64,000 nt of DNA, from NCBI GenBank assembly GCA_030035585.1, contig CM057464.1, positions 73,206,919 to 73,270,918 on the forward strand, written 5' to 3'. The stretch comes from Dugong dugon. Its lineage: Eukaryota > Chordata > Mammalia > Sirenia > Dugongidae. Below the pieces are notes generated by a model. It had not been told where the DNA came from and searched no databases. It saw nothing but the letters and a program-made list of their open reading frames with translations. The translations under genes were made by a program, and so were the position numbers. Of the stretch, positions 53,956-64,000 are shown piece after piece. Position 1 is the stretch's first letter. Every line of letters starts with the position of its first letter.

Positions 53956-56457
53956 CCTGTCCTGTTTTTGTAAATGTTTTGATATTGTCTGCTGTTTTCG
54001 GGGCTTTCAATAGTTACTTTTCTGATATATTGATTGTAGATTTGTTTGTTTCATCCTGTTTAAAAAAAAAAATTTGACTATGTCTGAGCAGGCAGACTGT
54101 GTGTTCTTTGTTGTTTGCTCATCTGTGTGCTGAATACTTTTCACCTCCTTTTCCAACTGGCAGGGTCAGTCACTCAGATATGGTACTGCAGGGCAGGTGT
54201 AGCTGAAGAGGAGTTACTGGGATGGGTTGTTTGTGGCACTTACTACAGCCACCAGGGCGGGTCGGTAATCAGTGCTGGGAAGGTTCCAGTAGGCCGTGCC
54301 TGTACTGCTTGGTGGTGTGATATCAAGCGCACGGTGAAGGTAGGCAGGATGCAGCGGGGAGACTGTTATGTGTGGAGCTAAGATGGATATGGGAGAGAGG
54401 AACAGGAAACAAAAAAGAATGCTAGGGGAGCTTGCCCTTTGAATGGAGAGATGAGAGACTATGAAATGGAGAAAAACAGAAAGGGGAAGAGGAAGAAAAG
54501 AAAAGAATGAATAAATAGAAATCAGAAAGGTTAAAGAACCGCAGAGTTCCCAGGGATCCTGCCGATGCAGCTATGAGGTCTGGGGAAGTCGCTCTCCGGT
54601 GTTGCAGTATAGCCTCGCTAGAAGGCATCGAGGTATACAACGCCTGGTATTCAGGGATCAGAAAGAGAAGAAACATATAGAGAGACAAGAAACTGAGCAG
54701 TGAAGAAAGACAGAAAGGGAAAAAGAGGAAAAAGAAAACAAAACAAATTAAAAAGATAAAAAACAAGAAAGGCCCCCCAAAAAAACAGAAAAAAAAAAAA
54801 AACCAACGAAGAAAGAAATGTTCTCAGGGATCCCTCTGCACATCTGTGGAAGCTGAAGGGGAATTCCTTGCCACGCAGCTCCGCCTGGCCAGAAAGGACT
54901 CCCAACTCAAGAAAAGTAAAAGAAAACAAGCAAACTATTCAAAATGAACGAACGAGCAAAAGTCCTGGTATCCCACTAGCATGGTAGCCAGACCAGGAAG
55001 CAGCTCCACACTCGAATGGAGCTCTACAGCCCCTCAGGAAAAAGCAAAGGTGGCGCATGGAGCCAGGCAGTTGAGCGAAAGGAGAGGGAGGTGGCAAAAG
55101 GCAAGTAAGAAATCCAAAGAAGCAGGAAAAAAAAAAAGCAACACCAGCAGCCAACAAATGGCATTCAGAGAGCCAGCTAGTGTGGGCTGGTGTTTCTGGA
55201 CAAGAGACTGTGTCTATGGGAAGCAGAGGAGGCCGAGTGTGGGTGAAGAAGGGTGGAGAGTGGGAAAGCGTGTATCACAAATTGCTGGCGCTCTGCAGCC
55301 CCTCAGGAAGAAGCAAAGGTGGCGCACGGAGCCCAGCACTCAAGTGAAAGGAGGGGGAGGTGACGAGAGGCAAGTGAGAAATCAGAAAAAGCAGAAAAAA
55401 AAAAGCAACACTAGCAGCCAACAAATGGCTTCCAGAGAGCCGCCTGCTTAGGTGTGTGGAATCCAAGCAGCCGGCACTTCCTGGTCAAGAGACTGTGGCC
55501 ACAGGAAGCAGAGGAACAAATGAACAAAAGCCCCGGGATCCCACCAGTGCAGTAGCCCAGACCGGGAAGCAGCTGCACACTCAAATGGAGCTCCGCAGCC
55601 CCTCAGGAAGAAGCAAAGATGGCGCATGGAGCCAGGCACTCGAGCAAAAGGAGGGGGAGGCGGCGAGAGGCAAGCAAGAAATCAAAAGAAGCAGAAAAAA
55701 AAAAAAGCAATACCAGCAGCCAACAAATGGCACTCAGAGACCCAGCTAGTATGGGCTGGTGTTTCTGGACAAGAGACTGTGTCCACAGGAAGCAGAGGAG
55801 GCCGAGTGTGGGTGAAGAAGGGTGGAGAGTGGGAAAGCGTATATCACAAATTGCTGGCGCTCTGCAGCCCCTCAGGAAGAAGCAAAGGTGGCGCACGGAG
55901 CCCAGCACTCAAGTGAAAGGAGGGGGTGGTGGCGAGAGGCAAGTGAGAAATCAAAAGAAGCAGAAGAAGAAAGCAACACTAGCAGCCAACAAATGGCACC
56001 CAGAGAGCTGCCCGCTTGGGTGTGTGGAATCCAAGCAGCCAGCACTTCCTGGTCAAGAGACCTTGGCTGCGGGAAGCAGAGGAGGCTGAGCCAGGGCGAA
56101 GAGGGGTGGGGGGTGGGAAAGCGCACACCGCAAATTACCAGTTGTTTTGTCTCCCGCTGGACGCTCCATGAGGCTGCTTTCTTGTACCCCCATTTTCTGG
56201 TCTCCGATAGGAGTCCAAGATGGTGGATCCACGCTGCGTTAGCTGGTAGGGGACATCTGCATGAATCTCTCCTCACTCTCCATTCTCTGTCAGTTTTCTC
56301 ACTCCATTTGGTGCTTGGCTGAGTTGTTTTATCTCTTCATTTGATGTTTTAGGGTTTCAGGATTGTTGTATTCTCTGTTCAGCTTAGTTTTTCAGATCTT
56401 TGCTGTGGAGGGACGGCGTGGTGCTTCTGCCTAGAGCGCCATTTTTCCGGAACTCCT
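53956..56457 (-). promoter_or_regulatory. L1-2 5' UTR / internal promoter, 2.5 kb
   Basis: The leader runs from the 5' terminus (56457, next to the TSD) to the ORF1 ATG. It contains one copy of the L1-C type monomer (about 54540-54710), a module with 'ctcaggaagaagcaaaggtggcgca' type text present four times (near 55036, 55304, 55605 and 55872) and the shared terminal region (56100-56457). Each module copy carries a GGCGCA or ATGGCG motif, and AAGATGGT lies near 56217. Related YY1-like sites position transcription in primate L1; that role here is inferred. Confidence 0.75.
54952..56090. repeat. Tandem duplication of about 568 bp in L1-2 5' UTR
   Basis: The unit from about 54952 ('gagcaaaagtcctggtatcc') to 55519 is repeated from about 55520 ('gaacaaaagccccgggatcc') to about 56088. 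Anchors shift by 568-569 bp throughout (55036 to 55605, 55304 to 55872). Within each unit two halves of about 268 and 300 bp are also related, so the array was built in two rounds. Confidence 0.88.
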
Positions 56458-56470
56458 CTTCCAGACTTTT
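56458..56470. repeat. Right target-site duplication of L1-2
   Basis: 'cttccagactttt', identical to 47551-47563. Confidence 0.9.
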
Positions 56471-57685
56471 GAAAATAGATCTGTTTATTAGTGCATAATA
56501 GAATTTTTCAATCCAACTTTCAATTTTGAAATTACTTAACATACATTATAGATTAACAAAACACTTCTTAATAAGATTAAATTGTATGCATACTAAAAAT
56601 ACCTAGATTGTATTTGTATAAATCATGATAAGGTAAATTATACCTTAATATATTTGTATTAATCATTACCAAAAAAATTGCCAAGTGATTTCCTAAAAGA
56701 TTTAATTATACAAAAGACCTTCATTCAACTGCTGTTTGGTATACTTTCTCAAAATTACTTTGTGAAATTTTTAAGGAAAGTTAATAGTATAATTAATACT
56801 TGCTCCATTTTATAGATAAAAATTTAAATATTTTTAAAACATATTAATAAAATCTCATTTGACCAAAAATGCAGTGCTCCTTTGACCATGTTATGCCAGA
56901 TGACTTGGGGCTTCCTTATCTGTCTCCTACCCCATTAAAATAAACAGGAAGGATTTTAAGAGCTAACATGAGGGAACATGCCATACATTCTAGAAACTCT
57001 TTTTTAGGATAGTGCAAATAGCACTGGAATTTCAGAGCCTAATTTCAGCATTAACCAGTATAACAAACACATTGTCTCTAACAACTTAAGTTAATAATTA
57101 AATCAAGTTATACCATATATGATAAAAGAACTAATTTCTGCCAAATGCTTTTCTTATTCAATGGAAAACTTTGTCCCATTTCTCTTGAATATGCAGCCTA
57201 TTTTGCCTGGAAGATATAGAAGAGGATTCAGCAGTAATTATTAATTTGTAACACTGTGTCCTTTAATGATCACAAAATTGTGCTTTTTCCTCTAAGTACT
57301 CCTGAGCTGGGTTGAGAGGAAATGGGGATGGCAGTAGTTAGTGTTGAAAATGACTTCTTCATGGGCCCATAAAGTAAGCTCTTCCCTGCCTGCCCTTCTT
57401 ACTTATGCCACGTGACACATTCATTAGTTATGCAAGAAGCAGTGACATGAGTTATGATGAGAACATGGTCAAATTTATTGTTTCTTGTGGATAGTATGCC
57501 CTTGTTTTGGTTTATAAAGCTAGATGGGTATTATTATTTTAGTGTAGAGTTAAGAATATTAACAGTTTATATTTGAAACCTCAGCAGTGAACATCAAAAT
57601 GTTAATAAGTATATACCTGTTATTTTGGTTTTAACAAGTGAGACTTAAAGCACAAATTAGCTGTAAAGAATTATGTGTTGATTTA
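56471..57685. other. No gene or repeat recognised
   Basis: AT-rich flanking DNA with no long open frame. Confidence 0.5.
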
Positions 57686-57744
57686 AAGCAGAGGCAGTTA
57701 AGCACAGAGTTTAAGAAATGAGTCCAAGTTGCAGCACCGCTACT
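57686..57744 (+). mobile_element. Possible MIR head, cut by L1-3
   Basis: 'agttaagcacagagtttaag' to 'ttgcagcaccgctac' resembles the MIR 5' part; the L1-3 T-tract follows directly. Confidence 0.35.
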
Positions 57745-61748
<4,004 letters not shown>

Positions 61749-61756
61749 TATTCCCT

Positions 61757-63267
61757 CCTTTTTTTTTTTTTTAATATATATTTTATTGTACTTCAGGTGA
61801 AAGCTTACATAGCAAATAGTTTCTCATGAAATAGTAGTACACATATTGTTCTATGACATTGGTTAACAACCCCACAACATATTAAGCCTCTAAATTCTCA
61901 ACCTCTTTTTTTTTTTTTTTTTGATGAAAATACAGATAGCCAAAGATACACCATTTCAAAAATTTCTACATTCACAGTTCAGTGACATTGACTACGCTCT
62001 TCCAACTGTGCTGTTATTCTCACTTAAGATGAAGGCTTACAGAACAAAATAGTTTCTCATTTAACAGTTACTACACATGTTGCCCTATGACAATGGTTAA
62101 CAATCTCACAGCACATCTAGAATATCCTTACTCCACCTTATGTTCCCTATCACCAGGGGACTTCCTTGTCCCCTTTTGTCTTCTGGCCCTTGTCACTGGA
62201 CTACTGTACCTCTTTAGTCTCATTTGGTTTTTTTATTTTATTTTATGTTATTTTATTTTAACACCATTTCAAAACTTTTTACTTACACATTTAAGTGATA
62301 TTGACTATGCTCTTCCAATTGTGCTGCCATTCTTGCCCAAGATGAAGGCTTACAGAACAAAACAGCCTCCCATTTAATAGTTACTACAAATGTTGCCCTA
62401 TAGCAGTGGTCAGCAATCTCACAATACATCGACAGTGTCCTTATTCAATTTGTGTTACTTATCATCAGTTTCCTACTCCCCCTCTGCCTTCTGGCCTTGT
62501 CACCGGACTCCTGTACCTCGTTAGTCCCATTTAGTTTTACTGGGCTGTCCACTCCCAGGCTTAACATCGAACCTCAAAGGTAACTTCACCTCTAAGCTGA
62601 AAAGGTGTCTGGGGGCCACACTCTTGAGGTTTCTCCAGTATTCTTTAGGCCAGTAAATCTGGTCTTTTTTTTTTTTTTTTTGGAGTTAAAATTATGCTCT
62701 ACATCCTTCTCCAGCTCTGTCCAGAACCCTCTGTTGTGATCCTGGTCAGAGCAGTCAGTGGTAGTAGCCGGGCACCATCTAGCTGTACTGGACTCAGTCT
62801 GGTGGAGGCCTTGGTAGCTGTGGACAATTAGTCCTTTGGACTAATCTTTTCGTTGAATCCTGTTCTCCTCGTTCTCCCTTGCTCCCGAAGGGATGAGACC
62901 AGTGGAGTATCTTAGATGGCCACTCACAGGCTTTTAAGACCCCAGACACTACTCAACAAGGTGGAATGTAGAGCACTATCCCCATAAGTAGTGTCATGCC
63001 AATTGAGCTAGATGTTCCCCGAGACCATGGTCCCCAGAGCCCTCCGTCCAACAACTCAGTCCCTCGGGGGGTTTGGATGTGTCTATAGGGCCTCCATGAC
63101 CTTTCCTTGTGCAGGTTGTGTTAGTTTCCCCTGTACTGTGTACTATCTCACCTCTCACCCAAGTTACCACTTATCTATTACCTATTTAGTATTTCACCCC
63201 CTCCCCTCCCATCCCTGGTAACCAACAAGGATTGTTACATTTTGCATGTGAATTTTTTCATGGGTTT
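61757..63267 (-). other. L1-4 3' UTR with three terminal blocks
   Basis: Blocks with the 'gatgaaggcttacagaacaa' signature start at about 61791, 62030 and 62341. Between them lie L1M-like blocks at 61906-62027 (after a 17-T tract) and 62229-62340 (after a TTTTA repeat). L1-2 and L1-B have two terminal blocks and the fragment at 24972 has one. Confidence 0.8.
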
Positions 63268-64000
63268 TTACAATAGAAGTCTCATACAATATTTGTCCTT
63301 TTGTGATTGACTTATTTCACTCAGCATAATGTCCTCCAGTTTCATCCATGTTATGAGATGGTTCACAGATTCATTGTTGTTCTTTCTCGTTGCATACTAC
63401 TCCATTGTGTGTATGTACCATAGTTTGTGTATCCATTCATCTGTTGATGGACATCGAGGTTGTTTCCATCGTTTTGCTATTGTGAACAATGCTGCAATGA
63501 ACATAGGTGTGCATATCTCTATTCGAGTGATGACTCTTATTTCTCTGGGATATATTCCTAGGAGTGGGATTGCTGGATCGAATGGTATGTCTATTTCTAG
63601 CTTTCTGAGGAAACGCCATATCATTTTCCAAAATGGTTGTATCATTTTGCATTCCCACCAGCAGTGTATAAGAGTTCCCATCTCCCTGCAGCCCCTCCAA
63701 CATTTGTTATTTCCAGTATTTTTGATTCGTGCCAGTAATGCCGGGGTGAGATGGTATCTCATTGTGGTTTTAATTTGCATTTCTCTAATGGATAGTGATT
63801 GTGAGCATTTCCTCATGTGTCTGTTGGCCATTTGAATGTCTTCCTTGGTGAAGTGTCTGTTCATTTCCTTTGCCCATTTTTTGATAGGATTGTTTGTCTT
63901 TTTGTTGTAGAGGTGTTGGATTTTCTTGTAGATTATGGAGATTAGACATTTGTCTGACTTGTACTGTCCAAAAATTTTTTCCCAGTCTGTAGGTTCTTTT
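63268..64000 (-). pseudogene. LINE-1 ORF2p C-terminal part of L1-4
   Basis: The natural stop TAA is at 63268-63270. A frame of 155 codons (63397-63864) carries the cysteine-rich C-terminal region ('[20 protein letters not shown]' and '[20 protein letters not shown]'). A TAG at 63394-63396 replaces a tyrosine codon (L1-2 has TAC there), cutting off about the last 42 residues. Upstream sequence continues beyond the window. Confidence 0.88.

Larger units (their letters stand above)
47564..56457 (-). mobile_element. L1-2, full-length LINE-1 (8.9 kb) with TSD
   Basis: A complete minus-strand L1: T-tract and 3' UTR (47564-48741), ORF2 (48742-52532), inter-ORF spacer (52533-52959), ORF1 (52960-53955) and 5' UTR (53956-56457). 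Exact 13-bp duplications flank it. At 8.9 kb it is longer than a typical 6-7 kb mammalian L1 because of a 2.5-kb 5' UTR with a tandem duplication and a long 3' UTR. Both ORFs are damaged, so it is inactive now, but its TSD is intact and its decay moderate. Confidence 0.95.
61749..64000 (-). mobile_element. L1-4, young LINE-1 3' part (continues right of window)
   Basis: T-tract at about 61757-61772, a 3' UTR of about 1.5 kb with three terminal blocks (to 63267), then ORF2. It closely resembles L1-2 over the shared length and sits inside L1-3 ORF2. Its 5' part and the right TSD are outside the window. Confidence 0.92.

Overview
The window is mammalian nuclear DNA made almost wholly of retrotransposons; no intact host gene was recognised. 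Lineage is inferred from the repeats: a tRNA-headed SINE family with an RTE-like tail that ends in variants of 'atgagtcggaatcgactcgacggcaacgggtttgg', plus BovB/RTE LINEs with the same tail, is the set I know from Afrotheria, and elephant is my best guess. Old mammalian repeats (MIR, L2, MER5A) support a placental genome. Layout: (1) 1-10353 is an outer L1 on the minus strand (here L1-C; its 3' end lies left of the window), split by a second minus-strand L1 (L1-B, about 3769-8176) that has lost most of ORF2. The ORF1 start region of L1-C is replaced by a piece of ERVL-type LTR, and its 5' UTR is an array of about 175-bp monomers. (2) 10354-33527 is older sequence with L1M pieces, a palindromic MITE, MIRs, a roughly 3-kb 3'-UTR-like retrocopy with a poly(A) tail, an L2 broken by two later insertion events, BovB fragments, many SINEs, a tRNA-Gly-headed SINE and a hAT-like element. 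Several SINEs are stacked in one another's target sites. (3) 33533-40371 is an ERVL provirus on the plus strand with two LTRs, a Leu-tRNA-type primer site and decayed gag, protease, RT, RNase H, integrase and dUTPase. (4) 40377-47550 is mostly quiet, low-copy-looking DNA with MIRs, one SINE and a MER5A. (5) 47564-56457 is a full-length minus-strand L1 (L1-2) with a 13-bp target-site duplication, an ORF1 broken by one stop, a decayed ORF2 and a 5' UTR holding a tandem duplication of about 568 bp. (6) 57745-64000 is a third L1 type (L1-3) into which a younger L1 (L1-4) has inserted; both leave the window at the right. The most interesting signal is the modular rebuilding of the L1 ends. Different blocks of the 5' UTR have been amplified in different copies, and the 3' UTR has gained one, two or three copies of a terminal block around a buried older L1 terminus. 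All boundaries were read by eye against other copies in the window and carry an error of a few bases to a few tens of bases.
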